A stretch of 64,000 bases of DNA from Roseovarius sp. Pro17 (lineage in GTDB: Bacteria; Pseudomonadota; Alphaproteobacteria; Rhodobacterales; Rhodobacteraceae): contig NZ_CP141179.1 in assembly GCF_035599575.1 (NCBI RefSeq), forward strand, positions 1,054,001-1,118,000. The letters run 5' to 3'. Positions 28,408 to 37,843 of this stretch are shown one piece after another (position 1 is the stretch's first letter; each line of letters begins with the position of its first letter). Both the position numbers and the translations under genes were made by a program. The notes below the pieces were generated by a model. The model was not told where the DNA came from. It made no database searches and worked only from the letters and a program-made list of their open reading frames with translations.

Positions 28408-30141
28408 TTATCCGGCCCCGGCAACCACGCTTTCGGGGAAAATTGGCTTGCCACTCTTGCCCTCAATCTGGGCGGCGCGGGCGATCAGCCGTTCGCGCAC
28501 CGCGCAGGCCACTTCCCATGAGGTATTCGGATCCGTGCAGGGAATGCTGAACCAGACTTCGATGCCGAACACGTCCTGATCAGCAACATTGACACTCGAT
28601 TCGTCACGATCCCCCAGATTTTCACCGATATCCAGATTGGCCACTTCCGACAGGATATCGTTAAACGCCTCACGCAATGCGCCGACATCCGCCCGTGGGT
28701 CCAGCTGCAACTTCAGAATTCGCAGCATTGCGGGATCCTGAAGCGTCCAGTTCGAAAATGTCTCTGATACGAATTCTTCGACCGGCACGATCAACCGCGT
28801 GCTATCCCAGTTGCGTAGTTGCACAAAGGTCATATGGATGCGTTCAACGTGGCACAACTCATCCTTGTAGAGAACTCTATCACCGACGCGCGCAGACTGG
28901 TTCAGGGCAATCTGCAAAGATGCCATGATATTGCCCAGCACATTACGCGCGGCAAAGCCCAGCACGATCGTAAGAGCGCCCGCCGAAGCAAGTAACGACA
29001 GGCCCAGATTGCTCGCCAGATCGGCTGAGGACAGAACGACACCTGCGCCTATCAGGAATACGGCAACTACCAGCACCCGCTTGGCGGCGTTCAGCCTAGT
29101 TGCAAGAATCCGTGCGTCAGCCTGCGCGGCAAGGGTCAGGTCCAGGTCCTCTTGCGGTGCGATTAAGCCGTCCAGCAGCACCTCAACCCCGTTAACGATG
29201 AAGAGCAGCAGTGCCGTGATGAACCCGGTTGCTATTAACGGTGCCAGGACGATGTCGATTCGCCCGGAAAAAACAAAAATATTACCCGTGACCCACCATA
29301 TCAGGCTTGTGACGCTCACGATAATCAGCGGCATGGATGAGGCGCGCAGAATGCCTGTCGCTATTTTTGAGTTAGCGCGGCGCCAAAGGATTTGAAGAAC
29401 ACTGTGGACGATCCACCCAAGAATGATAGCGGCCAATAAGAGCAGCGGCAGGCCGATCAGTTCCCATCGCATCAATCCGCCAATTTCCTTGGCGCGCAGT
29501 GCATCAGGTAGCGCCAGCTCAAGCTGTGAAGGCCCGTATTTGATGTGCAATGCCGGCACGTGCCGCACAGTTTCCGGGGGAAACACCCAGACGGCTTGTT
29601 CGGCGCCCTTGGGTTTGATGCGGTTAAGGCGGATCTCGGCCGGAACGATATCAAGCGGCAGATCACGCAGGAGAAGCGAGCGTCGGGGCTCTCCTGCTTG
29701 CGACGCGTTCTTTCCCCCTTCGGTCTGAAGCGCGTCCGGACGATCTATCAGGATTGACCAGTCCAGCACGGCCTTGCGATCAACGACGTCATACAACTGC
29801 CGCGCCAGCACAGGTCCTTCGGCCGCCTGACGGCTCGGCGGCAACTCGTTCAGATCCAGCAGATGTGCCGCAGCATCCCAATCGCCGTCCTTCGCTGCCT
29901 GCAGGTAACTTGCCATCGCGGCGCGCGGTGTTCTGCGATCGATCCGGTCAGGAACAGGGGCCAGTCCGGTATTCAGGGCCGACGTCTCAAAAACGGACTC
30001 CTGCGCCCGTGCCGATGTCGCTAGGGCGGTGCCGGTCCCCACCAAAAAAATTAGCAGCAGTGCATTTGTGACGCCCCGTAGCATTCGCCAACTGCCAGAA
30101 TTGCGACGTCGAGAAGGACCAACAGGCGCGGGCATCATCAT
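28408..30141 (-). CDS. MscS family mechanosensitive ion channel
   Basis: This is an inner-membrane mechanosensitive channel with a large periplasmic N-terminal domain. After a signal-like segment (MLRGVTNALLLIFLVGTG) come about 170 soluble residues, then several membrane helices including a pore helix (LGLSLLASAGALTIVLGFAARNVLGNIMAS), and the MscS beta domain (RVGDRVLYKDELCHVERIHMTFVQLR, DSTRLIVPVEEFVSETFSNWT). The start is uncertain: ATGs at 30207, 30174, 30141 and 30084 are in frame and none has a convincing ribosome-binding site. It heads the MscS/DUF3253/PLD/App1 cluster. Confidence 0.85.
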   Translation of the reverse strand: MMMPAPVGPSRRRNSGSWRMLRGVTNALLLIFLVGTGTALATSARAQESVFETSALNTGLAPVPDRIDRRTPRAAMASYLQAAKDGDWDAAAHLLDLNELPPSRQAAEGPVLARQLYDVVDRKAVLDWSILIDRPDALQTEGGKNASQAGEPRRSLLLRDLPLDIVPAEIRLNRIKPKGAEQAVWVFPPETVRHVPALHIKYGPSQLELALPDALRAKEIGGLMRWELIGLPLLLLAAIILGWIVHSVLQILWRRANSKIATGILRASSMPLIIVSVTSLIWWVTGNIFVFSGRIDIVLAPLIATGFITALLLFIVNGVEVLLDGLIAPQEDLDLTLAAQADARILATRLNAAKRVLVVAVFLIGAGVVLSSADLASNLGLSLLASAGALTIVLGFAARNVLGNIMASLQIALNQSARVGDRVLYKDELCHVERIHMTFVQLRNWDSTRLIVPVEEFVSETFSNWTLQDPAMLRILKLQLDPRADVGALREAFNDILSEVANLDIGENLGDRDESSVNVADQDVFGIEVWFSIPCTDPNTSWEVACAVRERLIARAAQIEGKSGKPIFPESVVAGAG

Positions 30142-30530
30142 GGTGAAACGACAACTTTCATGCTCAACACAAGACATCTCCCTTACCCAAGCTTTGTGGC
30201 GTAGCAACGACCAGACGCGCTGCTGAACAGTACCGTTTGCAGGCGGGCAGGATCAATATGCGCAAACGCCCATTATTGGGCTTATTTCATATCCAGAAAA
30301 TCGAGCTCTGCCTCATTTTGCAGCAAAGCACATAACCTAGAGATTGCTGCCGGAAACCCATTGGGCGGATGCGCGGAGCAACGAAATCCGGCAATGGTTA
30401 TCCGGTAGACTGGGCTGCGGCATTGCTAAGCCTCCACGGATGACAAGCTTTTACTTGAACTTGCGTTTAAATTGTGTGCCGTAAACAGTGTATCCGATGA
30501 AAGCTGAATTTTATATTGCAGGTTCTGAGC
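30142..30530. other. Intergenic region between divergent MscS and histidine kinase genes
   Basis: The stretch is about 390 bp with no supported gene. It should hold the promoters of both flanking units. I saw no clear palindrome or sigma-specific box. Confidence 0.4.
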
Positions 30531-31625
30531 ATGCCCAACTCTACTGACGCCGAGCTGCGTCAAAATATCCTGCATCTTCAAGAGCGCCTCGCACTTCTGG
30601 CCGTCGATCGGGAAAGGGATGCCGCGCTGGCACAGGAAGCGGCGATCCGGCTCAATTTCTTCGAAGCTATGCTTGAAATCGTCCCAGTCGGTGTGGTTCT
30701 CACGGATGTAAAGGGTAGGGTAATGCTCGGTAACACCGCGGTTGAAAATATGCTTCGCCATCCGATCTTGCTTTCCGAAGATGTCACGGATTATGGCGCA
30801 TGGATTTCGTTTCACGAAGACGGACGGCAAGTCGAAAGTCATGAATACCCTCTGGCAAAGGTTATCAGCGAGGGAGTGGATAGATCAGAGTTGGACGTGC
30901 TTTATCAACGAGGGGACGACAGCAAGTTCTGGATGCGCATCATTGGACAGCCAGTTCGTGACAAAGCGGGGGGCCTTCTGGGCGCCGTTGTCGCCCTGAT
31001 CGACATTGACCGGGAACACCAGCTGGCCGAACAGCAAAAGGTTCTCATCGCAGAGCTTAACCACAGGGTTAAAAATGCCTTTAGTGTGGTCAAATCGATC
31101 GTCAGCATGTCGTTGCGCAAAGAGGAAATCCCGCGCGGGGTACGGAGCACGATAGACGAAAGACTCGATGCCTACGCCAAAGCACATGGCAAGTTGATTG
31201 GATCAGAGTGGGAGCAAGCAAATCTCGCTCAGATTGTCGATGACATCGTTGTAAGGATCGCGGGCGATAAATTGTTCTACGATGGGCCAGCGGTGGCACT
31301 TCCGTCTCGGCAAGCCTTGGCAGTGTCCATGGCCCTTTACGAGCTGTCCTCGAACGCCGTAAAATATGGGTCATTGTCCGTGACAACTGGCAAGGTTGAC
31401 CTGACCTGGTGCCGCATCACCGAAGAAGGTCAACCGAAACTTCGCATCGAGTGGGTGGAGCGGGAAGGGCCTGAGCCTGTTGTACCAACTCAGAAAGGCT
31501 TTGGCACTTTCATCATCGACCAAGCGCTTGCGATGGAGACCAATGGCGAGGTGGACATTTGTTATTCAGCTGATGGTCTACGGTGGAGACTTGTCATGCC
31601 ATTCGCACAACTGACTGGAGAGTAA
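30531..31625 (+). CDS. PAS domain sensor histidine kinase, HWE family
   Basis: This is a soluble sensor kinase of 364 aa. After a short N-terminal coiled coil comes a PAS domain (about residues 35-160; FEAMLEIVPVGVVLTDVKGRVM). The phosphoacceptor region reads LIAELNHRVKNAFSVVKSIV with the histidine in ELNHRVKN, the HisKA_2/HWE type. The ATP-binding N box is ALYELSSNAVKYGSLS, followed by the tryptophan-glutamate motif RIEWVERE and the late FGTFIIDQALA. No membrane segment was seen, so a cytoplasmic signal (light, redox or small ligand) is likely. The adjacent response regulator is truncated. Confidence 0.9.
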   Translation: MPNSTDAELRQNILHLQERLALLAVDRERDAALAQEAAIRLNFFEAMLEIVPVGVVLTDVKGRVMLGNTAVENMLRHPILLSEDVTDYGAWISFHEDGRQVESHEYPLAKVISEGVDRSELDVLYQRGDDSKFWMRIIGQPVRDKAGGLLGAVVALIDIDREHQLAEQQKVLIAELNHRVKNAFSVVKSIVSMSLRKEEIPRGVRSTIDERLDAYAKAHGKLIGSEWEQANLAQIVDDIVVRIAGDKLFYDGPAVALPSRQALAVSMALYELSSNAVKYGSLSVTTGKVDLTWCRITEEGQPKLRIEWVEREGPEPVVPTQKGFGTFIIDQALAMETNGEVDICYSADGLRWRLVMPFAQLTGE

Positions 31626-31626
31626 T

Positions 31627-31722
31627 ACGGCGGCCAATACCCCACGCATTTTCATTGTAGAAGACGAAGTGCTGGTAGCATTCGAAATGACCGATACATT
31701 GGAAGACCTGAGACACCACTAG
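31627..31722 (+). pseudogene. Truncated response regulator receiver domain
   Basis: The reading frame after the kinase encodes PRIFIVEDEVLVAFEMTDTLEDL, an unmistakable first strand and helix of a CheY-like receiver (acidic pair ED after IFIV), and then a stop at 31720-31722. The phosphorylation aspartate and everything after it are missing. There is no ATG; the frame opens at ACG, with GGAG of the kinase 3' end upstream. The kinase stop overlaps this start region, as expected for a former kinase-regulator operon. It is a remnant, not a functional gene. Confidence 0.75.
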
Positions 31723-31896
31723 TCGCTTCGGGCATAGCGGCACAAACGGACTAAAGGTCCAAATCTGCGTCGATGTAACGGTGATAACCAACGACGCTGC
31801 ATTGCAGTTCTTTCAAACGTCAACGGCTGGGCTTCTCGAAATCTGGCCGTCTTGAAGGTCCGTCATTTTGACAGGCCAACCTCGCGAGACCCGATC

Positions 31897-32316
31897 ATGA
31901 CGAATAATCAAGAACCTGCGAACATCGGGGCGTGCACGGCCAACGTGTTGGCGCTACGGGTCCGGGATTATCTCTGCCGAATTGCCGGTCAGGCGACCCC
32001 CATCACCTATCAAGCTCTTGCCAAGGCCTTGGATCTGTCGCCGCCCAATACGATTCATCAACTCACAGTCGCGTTGGAATGCCTGATTGAGGAGGACGCC
32101 GCCGCCGCCCGCCCGTTGATTGCAGCGCTCGTGGTCAGCAAGGCACGGCTTGGGCTGCCCGCGCCGGGCTTTTTCGATTGTGCGCGTCGCGTTGGGCGCT
32201 TCGACGGCGACCCTTCGGGATCGCAGGACTCAGCATTTTATGCGGCAGAGTTCAAAAGGGCGGTCGAATTTTGGCGCACCACCGCCAACGACGTGGAGAT
32301 AGATTCCCGAGCCTGA
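31897..32316 (+). CDS. Conserved hypothetical protein
   Basis: This 139-aa protein is not assigned to a function. The first half (RVRDYLCRIAGQATPITYQALAKALDLSPP) looks like a winged-helix or helix-turn-helix arrangement, and the second half has a characteristic block AARPLIAALVVSKARLGLPAPGFFDCARRVGRF that I associate with short hypothetical proteins of Rhodobacterales. A tyrosine/phenylalanine-rich helix ends it. I start at the internal ATG 31897, because the upstream reading from 31852 is unlike the rest. It stands alone downstream of the kinase. Confidence 0.65.
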   Translation: MTNNQEPANIGACTANVLALRVRDYLCRIAGQATPITYQALAKALDLSPPNTIHQLTVALECLIEEDAAAARPLIAALVVSKARLGLPAPGFFDCARRVGRFDGDPSGSQDSAFYAAEFKRAVEFWRTTANDVEIDSRA

Positions 32317-32437
32317 AAGCCACCCGGTAGATGGGCTAAAAAAACTCTGCGGCAAAACACCTTACACGTGCGAATTGCGAAGAATAGGCGAAAAAACCGG
32401 ACGCGCTTTCGTTGTATTGTCTCAGTGACAACTGCAT

Positions 32438-33853
32438 CTATTCAAGCGCTTCAATCTCCAGCGAGGCGCAACCGGCCAGGTCTGATATACTGCAAGGCGG
32501 CAATTCGCGGGCGATTTCGCGCAGTGCGGAGCGCAACCCTTCTTCGAGAGTGGGATGGTAAAACGGTAACCGCAGCAAATCATGCACGGTTAGGTTCTGG
32601 TCTATCGCCAACACCAGCAGATGTGCGAAATGCTCTGCCCCCGGCGCCGCCATCTCGGCCCCCAACAGGCGTCCGTCGTCGCGCGATGCATAGATGCGCA
32701 AAAGCCCTTCATTCTGCTGCATGACGCGCGCGCGCCCCTGTGATCTGAAATCAACTTCGCCAACCAGACAATCATCAAGATCAAGATCGCTGGCCCGTTT
32801 TCCGACCGACGCCACCTCTGGCGCACAAAACGTGATGCTGATCGGCGTCCGGCGTTCAAGTTGCACAGGTGTATCGCTAGTTGCATTCAGCCCTGCGATA
32901 TGGCCGTCGTCTGAACCCTCATGCAGCAGCGGGCGTATCCCGTTGGCGTCACCAGCAAGCAGGGCCGATGTATTGGCGATCCGCATCGTCTGCGGATCGA
33001 CTTCCGGCATTCCCTTGTCGTCAAGCGGGACGCCCAGAGTTTCAAGGCCAAGGTCCTGCACATTCTGCCGCCGCCCCACTGCGACCAGCACCTCGTCGAC
33101 CCCGACCTTTTCTTCACCCCACCTGATTTCGATGCCGTCCTCGGCCTCCGCAAGGTCCACGTTCACCCCGAGATGGACGGCGAACTCCCGTGACAGAGAC
33201 TGTCGCAACGTTTCGGCGATCTTTTCGTCCGAGATACCGGCCATCTGGTTTGCGCCGTCGAACCCATGAACCTCTAGCCCCAGTCGAGCCAAGGCCTGCG
33301 CCATTTCCACACCTATTGCACCCAATCCGATCACTCCGATCCGGGATGGCAGATCTTGCTGCTCAAAAAGCGTATCGGTGGTAAGAATACGGCCGCCAAA
33401 CTTTTTCCACGGCTGCGGCACAACAGGGCTGGACCCCGGTGCCAGAATAATCTGGCGCGCTTCGATCACGTGGCCATCCACGACAACCCGGTTCGCCCCG
33501 TCAAGACGCGCATGTCCGGCGATGTTGCGATCCCCCAGATCGTCGGTCGATTTCATCACGCCCGCGACGAAATCATCTCTGAGCTTTCTGACCCGTGCCA
33601 GCACAGCGGGAATGTCAGCCTTGAGATGCTCCGCACCCCGGATGCCGAAGGTATCCAGCAAAGCCCGCGCGTGAAATGCGTTCGCCGCCGCGATCAGGGT
33701 TTTTGAGGGCATGCATCCCACACGCGCGCAGGTCGTCCCATAAGGCGGTTTGTTTATAATGACGAAATTGTCCGTCTTTCGACGCACATCGCGCAACGCC
33801 GCCAGACCCGCCGTGCCTGCACCCACAATCGCCACATCCACTTTGTTGATCAT
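32438..33853 (-). CDS. Dihydrolipoyl dehydrogenase-like FAD/NAD(P) disulfide oxidoreductase
   Basis: This is a class I pyridine-nucleotide disulfide oxidoreductase of 471 aa. The FAD-binding GAGTAGLAAL motif is at residues 11-20. The redox-active disulfide is C42-x4-C47 (TTCARVGCMPS). The NAD(P) site GLGAIGVEMAQALARLG and the second FAD motif ALLAGDANG are present, and the C-terminal dimerisation domain keeps the base motif FYHPTLEE. It is not next to 2-oxoacid dehydrogenase genes, so it may be a stand-alone dehydrogenase of the same fold (mercuric reductase-like or soluble transhydrogenase-like enzymes are alternatives). Confidence 0.85.
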   Translation of the reverse strand: MINKVDVAIVGAGTAGLAALRDVRRKTDNFVIINKPPYGTTCARVGCMPSKTLIAAANAFHARALLDTFGIRGAEHLKADIPAVLARVRKLRDDFVAGVMKSTDDLGDRNIAGHARLDGANRVVVDGHVIEARQIILAPGSSPVVPQPWKKFGGRILTTDTLFEQQDLPSRIGVIGLGAIGVEMAQALARLGLEVHGFDGANQMAGISDEKIAETLRQSLSREFAVHLGVNVDLAEAEDGIEIRWGEEKVGVDEVLVAVGRRQNVQDLGLETLGVPLDDKGMPEVDPQTMRIANTSALLAGDANGIRPLLHEGSDDGHIAGLNATSDTPVQLERRTPISITFCAPEVASVGKRASDLDLDDCLVGEVDFRSQGRARVMQQNEGLLRIYASRDDGRLLGAEMAAPGAEHFAHLLVLAIDQNLTVHDLLRLPFYHPTLEEGLRSALREIARELPPCSISDLAGCASLEIEALE

Positions 33854-34213
33854 CTTCTGTACCCCTTTAGTCTAAACATGGTGTTTGTGGCCTCTTGGAC
33901 CAGCCATAAAATGCGAAATCTAATAACCATCATACGCCGCTATCTCGCACACAGCCTTTGGCCCGTTCAGGATCAGCAACTACTTCTATTCAGAAGCTGT
34001 GACCGCCTTGATGCACAGACAAAGCCAATTGTTGCCCCGTTGCGGCAGCGATGATTGGGCGATGTTGAACCCGAAATTACCGACATTCGCCGCTGACCCC
34101 CATTTCTAGGGTGTGGTTCGTCGAAGTCGGCATCCGCTGCGACAAAGAAAACTCTAATCCAGCATCCTTAGTTCTAGGTCTCGGGCAAACAAGGGCTGTT
34201 TCACTTTCTCCTG
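33854..34213. other. Intergenic region without a supported gene
   Basis: About 360 bp separate the flavoprotein start from the 3' end of the maleylacetate reductase remnant. No open frame with a ribosome-binding site or recognised motif was seen. The 3' part may contain decayed C-terminal sequence of the reductase. Confidence 0.4.
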
Positions 34214-35247
34214 TCATCTGGGTCGAACGAGGGTAGTTACGTGTTGCGGGCACGTTGGGGCGGCCCCGCAGGCCGCTTGCCGCTGATGGTACAACGGCCG
34301 GCCGCCCTCGGGCATCGTATCAGATGCCCGAGGTGCCCCGACTGTGTCGGCGAAAGCGGCAAGCGCCTGGCCGACATTAGTGTTGCCGAAAATCTCGCGG
34401 AGCGGATCAAGAAGCGAGCCTGCCGCGCTGACGTTGAACGCGATGGTGTGGGGCAGCATCACCGCGTGGGTCTGGGCGTGGGGCAGGTCGAACGCACCGC
34501 CCAGCACATGGCAGAGCTTGTGATGCAGCGACATGCCGACCTGTCCCAGAACGGTGCCACATAGCCAAGCGCCATAAAGCGTCTTGCCACGTGTCTCGAG
34601 ATCGCTTGGGGTTTCGCAGACGGTCGGCAGCGCGGCGTGGAACGCGCGAAGCCCCTCCACTGCCATAAGCGTGGACACCGGATTGCGATCGCGCGTATAG
34701 CCCTTCGGCGGCGTGGGCCATTGCGTTCAGCGCGCTGGCCACGGTAATCGGCAGCGGCAGTGAGCAGACGAGTTCGGCGTCGCAAAGGATGACCTGCGGC
34801 TGCACCTGCGGATCGTTGATCGTGGTCTTGTGCCCGTCCTCGGTCTGGCCCAGCGACCGGGGTCGCCTCGCTCCCGGCATAGGTGGTGGGCAGCACAATC
34901 TGCGGCAGCCCGGTCCTGAGCGCGAGCGCTTTGCTGAGGCCGATCGTCGAGCCGCCGCCGATCGCCACGAGACAATCGGCCCCGAGCCGCTTCACTTCGA
35001 CGAGCGCCTGCTCGGTTACTGTAACCGGCGTGTGTATCTAGGCTAGCGGCACCAGCCCAGCCGCGAGGCCGCCCATATCGGACGCGAGTGCCTCGGCCAT
35101 GTTGCGTTTGCCGGGTGTCGAGAGGATCGCGGCGCGCGCACAGTCGAGCCGCGCGACCTCGGACCCGGTATCGTGCCGGATCCCGGGCGCGAACCGTATG
35201 CGGACGGCTGATTGGGAAAGGGCGAATTTGGACTGGAAGGATGACAT
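34214..35247 (-). pseudogene. Maleylacetate reductase (iron-type alcohol dehydrogenase family) pseudogene
   Basis: Joined over three reading frames, this region encodes most of a maleylacetate reductase, an enzyme of (chloro)aromatic catabolism downstream of hydroxyquinol cleavage. Reading from 35247, the frame reaches an in-frame TAG at 35038-35040, continues in the same frame through the nucleotide-binding LVAIGGGSTIGLSKA and LPTTYAGSEATPV, shifts near 34870 (LGQTEDGHKTTINDP, ALNAMAHAAEGLYA), and shifts again near 34690 (LHHKLCHVLGGAFDLPHAQTHA, metal-site histidines). The C-terminus is also altered. One nonsense mutation and two frameshifts make a product impossible. Confidence 0.85.
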
Positions 35248-35621
35248 CTCTCTTACTTTCTTGGCGCGCTCAGAGCGTGCACGTCCTTTTCACATAATCT
35301 CGAAGAAGTCCGAGAAGGTCATCAACCGCAGCGGAATCCGGGCGTAGGCCGGGTGGAGTGGCCCACGATGAGTGGGCCAGTTTGTGGGTGGTCCCTTCTG
35401 ACGGCTATTGCATGCTCGGCCTCTGGTCTATGGGCGAGATACTTTCTGGCGTCGTCGGACGGTATCCGCTCGCATCTTGAGGTTGTCTACAGCCTCCATG
35501 TCGTCGTCGGATATCCCACGATACCTCAGCATCTATCATTCGGGAACCAAAGAGAATATTTGCGCGTTACTTGATCTAAGCTCAACTTATTGAAGTCGAA
35601 AATAGAACAGGGTGCAACGAC
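35248..35621. other. Intergenic region with a hairpin, upstream of the sugar dehydrogenase
   Basis: No supported gene was seen. A perfect inverted repeat TGGCCCAC-GATGA-GTGGGCCA lies at 35359-35379; no U-tract follows, so an operator or structured leader is as likely as a terminator. The segment should contain the promoter of the 35622-37736 operon. Confidence 0.45.
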
Positions 35622-36065
35622 ATGGCTCAATCCAAAGTTACGACCCCGGCAACCCTCACGCGCCGCGGCTTATTATCTGCGGTTTCGGCAATGTCGGTGC
35701 TGTCTCTTTCGCAATGGCCGGGACGGGCGCTGGCTGCCGATCTGGATGTCGACGCTTTCCTTGCGTTGTCGCAGGAACTGGTCGGGCAGGACAATCTATC
35801 CACGGATATCGCATCCAGCATGCTAACGGCCTTCTCCGCGATTGGTCGCGAGGATGATATTTCCGCCTTGGCGGCGGGCGAAAGCGACGATGATTTGGCC
35901 AATTCCATCGTGGCATCTTGGTATACCGGGGAATCGCCAGATTCAGACGATTTGCAAATGCTAAGCTACACCGATGCATTGATCTGGCAGGCGATGGATT
36001 ACACCAAGCCGTTGGCTTTCTGCGGTGGAGGAGTGGGCTACTGGTCAGATCCGCCTGAGGCTTAA
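35622..36065 (+). CDS. FAD-dependent sugar/gluconate dehydrogenase small subunit (Tat signal)
   Basis: This is the small subunit of a membrane-bound sugar dehydrogenase, 147 aa. The N-terminus carries a twin-arginine signal (TRRGLLSAVSAMSVL) cut near ALAA, so the folded small and large subunits are probably exported together, the large one lacking its own signal. The mature helical protein ends in a QAMDYTKPLAFCGGGVGYWSDPP segment, matching the family C-terminus. It lies 54 bp upstream of the catalytic subunit. AGGG upstream supports the ATG. Confidence 0.85.
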   Translation: MAQSKVTTPATLTRRGLLSAVSAMSVLSLSQWPGRALAADLDVDAFLALSQELVGQDNLSTDIASSMLTAFSAIGREDDISALAAGESDDDLANSIVASWYTGESPDSDDLQMLSYTDALIWQAMDYTKPLAFCGGGVGYWSDPPEA

Positions 36066-36119
36066 TCCACACGCTCTCTTTTCGATCTCCCCACATTCCA
36101 GACCCAAGGAACTCCAGCA

Positions 36120-37736
36120 ATGGCAAATGATATCACGGCAGACATTTTGATTATCGGCACCGGCATCGCAGGAGCGATGGCAGGGGCGAAATTGGCGCAA
36201 AAGGGGCTAAAGGTCGCCTTTCTGGAAAGCGGCAAGCGGATCGAACGGTATGACGCGGTCGAAACGTTCTGGAATGCCAAGATCAAAGTGCCGGAATCGG
36301 CTTATCCCAATGACCCAACCGCGCCGCACCCCCTGACCCACAAAATCGGTGAGTATTACCAGCAAATGGGGCCAGAGGATTTCAAATCGACCTATATCAA
36401 GGTGGTCGGTGGAACGACGTGGCACTGGCTGGGGACAACTCTGCGCAACGTGCCGGCTGATTTCAAACTGAATTCGCTCTATGGCCACGCGGTAGATTGG
36501 CCGTTTGACTATGATGAGCTTGAGCCGTTTTATCTGGCCGCCGAACAGGAAATCGGTGTGGCGGGCGACAGTAGCGAGGATCTGGGGTCCCCGAGGTCTG
36601 GCGATTTTCCGATGCCTATGATTCCGATAACGTATCTCGACAAGCAGGTCGGCAAGGCATTGGAGGGCACCAAGTATCAGCTTCGTGCCACGCCTCAGGG
36701 GCGGAATTCGGTATATCACGCTGAACGCCCAGAATGCTGCGGCAACGCATCGTGCATTCCTGTCTGCCCGATTCAGGCGAAATATGATGCGACGGTTCAT
36801 GTGCTCCAAGCAGAGGAGGCTGGTGCGGTCGTTCATGACCAAACGACAGCGACCAAGCTTAATCTCGGTGCCGACGGCCAAATTGCGTCGGTCGATTTTC
36901 GCCGTGCAGACGGCAGTACCGGCACTGCTGCTGGCAAGGTGGTGGTCCTCGCTGCACACGGGATCGAGACGCCGCGCCTCCTGCTGAATTCTGCCCAAGA
37001 GGGCGCGGAGAACGGTGTTGCCAACAGCTCTGATCAGGTTGGTCGCAACCTTATGGACCATCCCTCGAAACTTAGCTGGGCCGAGACGGCCGAGCCGGTC
37101 TGGCCTTTCCGTGGTCCGCTTTCTACGTCGGGGATCGAGAATTTGCGCGACGGTGATTTTCGCAAGGATCGTGCGGCCTTCCGGATCGAAATCGCCAATG
37201 ATGGCCACAGCTGGCCCACGGGCGCGCCTCTATCGACAGCCTCCGATCTAGCGAAGACAGGTCTGCGCGGAGCCGATCTGGACGCAGCGATTAAAGACGC
37301 GACATCACGCCAGATTCGCATCAGTTCGCTGGTAGAGCAGTCGCCTGACGCGGAGAACCGCGTGACGCTGGACCCCGACAAGCGCGACGCCAACGGCATG
37401 CCGCTGCCGCGTATCCATTTCGATTATTCCGACTATACCCGCGCCGGGCTGGATGCGGCGCAGCGGGCGCACGACGAGGTGTTTGCAGCACTTGGTGCCA
37501 CCAACGTCAATCATTCCCCGGATATTCAGGGTGCGGGCCATATCATCGGGACAGTGCGCATGGGCATTGATGCCAAAAGCGCGGTCGTGGACGCCGACCT
37601 GCGCAGCTTTGATCATCGCAACCTGTTCCTGTTGGGATCCGGAACCTTCCCCACTTCGGCGACGGCAAACCCCAGCCTCACCATCGCTGCTTTATCGCTG
37701 CGGGCGGTGGATGCCATCGCCGCCAGCGCGAAATAG
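36120..37736 (+). CDS. GMC oxidoreductase, catalytic subunit of FAD-dependent sugar dehydrogenase
   Basis: This catalytic subunit of 538 aa has an FAD-binding motif IIGTGIAGAMAGAKLA near the N-terminus, VGGTTWHWLGTTLR, and a C-terminal GMC block GAGHIIGTVRMG with the active-site histidine pair region. Residues 206-216 (CC-x4-C-x3-C, CCGNASCIPVC) match the 3Fe-4S cluster ligands of bacterial FAD-dependent glucose dehydrogenase. Electrons normally pass from FAD via the cluster to a multi-haem cytochrome c subunit, which is absent immediately downstream; a decayed relative lies at 44629-45043. Glucose, sorbitol, gluconate or 2-keto sugars are possible substrates. Confidence 0.88.
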   Translation: MANDITADILIIGTGIAGAMAGAKLAQKGLKVAFLESGKRIERYDAVETFWNAKIKVPESAYPNDPTAPHPLTHKIGEYYQQMGPEDFKSTYIKVVGGTTWHWLGTTLRNVPADFKLNSLYGHAVDWPFDYDELEPFYLAAEQEIGVAGDSSEDLGSPRSGDFPMPMIPITYLDKQVGKALEGTKYQLRATPQGRNSVYHAERPECCGNASCIPVCPIQAKYDATVHVLQAEEAGAVVHDQTTATKLNLGADGQIASVDFRRADGSTGTAAGKVVVLAAHGIETPRLLLNSAQEGAENGVANSSDQVGRNLMDHPSKLSWAETAEPVWPFRGPLSTSGIENLRDGDFRKDRAAFRIEIANDGHSWPTGAPLSTASDLAKTGLRGADLDAAIKDATSRQIRISSLVEQSPDAENRVTLDPDKRDANGMPLPRIHFDYSDYTRAGLDAAQRAHDEVFAALGATNVNHSPDIQGAGHIIGTVRMGIDAKSAVVDADLRSFDHRNLFLLGSGTFPTSATANPSLTIAALSLRAVDAIAASAK

Positions 37737-37806
37737 ATGTGAGGGCATTGGGGCAAAACTCGCCCGACCAATGGCCGCTGGCAGCTGCGCATTGCAGCTA
37801 ATCGCG

Positions 37807-37843
37807 GGGAAGGGAAGGGCGGCACAGCGCCCTCCCTTCCTTT
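37807..37843 (+). terminator. Probable terminator of the sugar dehydrogenase operon
   Basis: An inverted repeat GGAAGGG(A)AGGGCG / CGCCCTCCCTTCC with one bulged base is followed by TTTC. It lies about 70 bp after the catalytic-subunit stop. The short U-tract keeps confidence moderate. Confidence 0.6.

Noticed and set aside
36207..37208. 333-codon minus-strand frame
   Set aside because: It is antisense to the GMC oxidoreductase, whose motifs prove the plus-strand reading.
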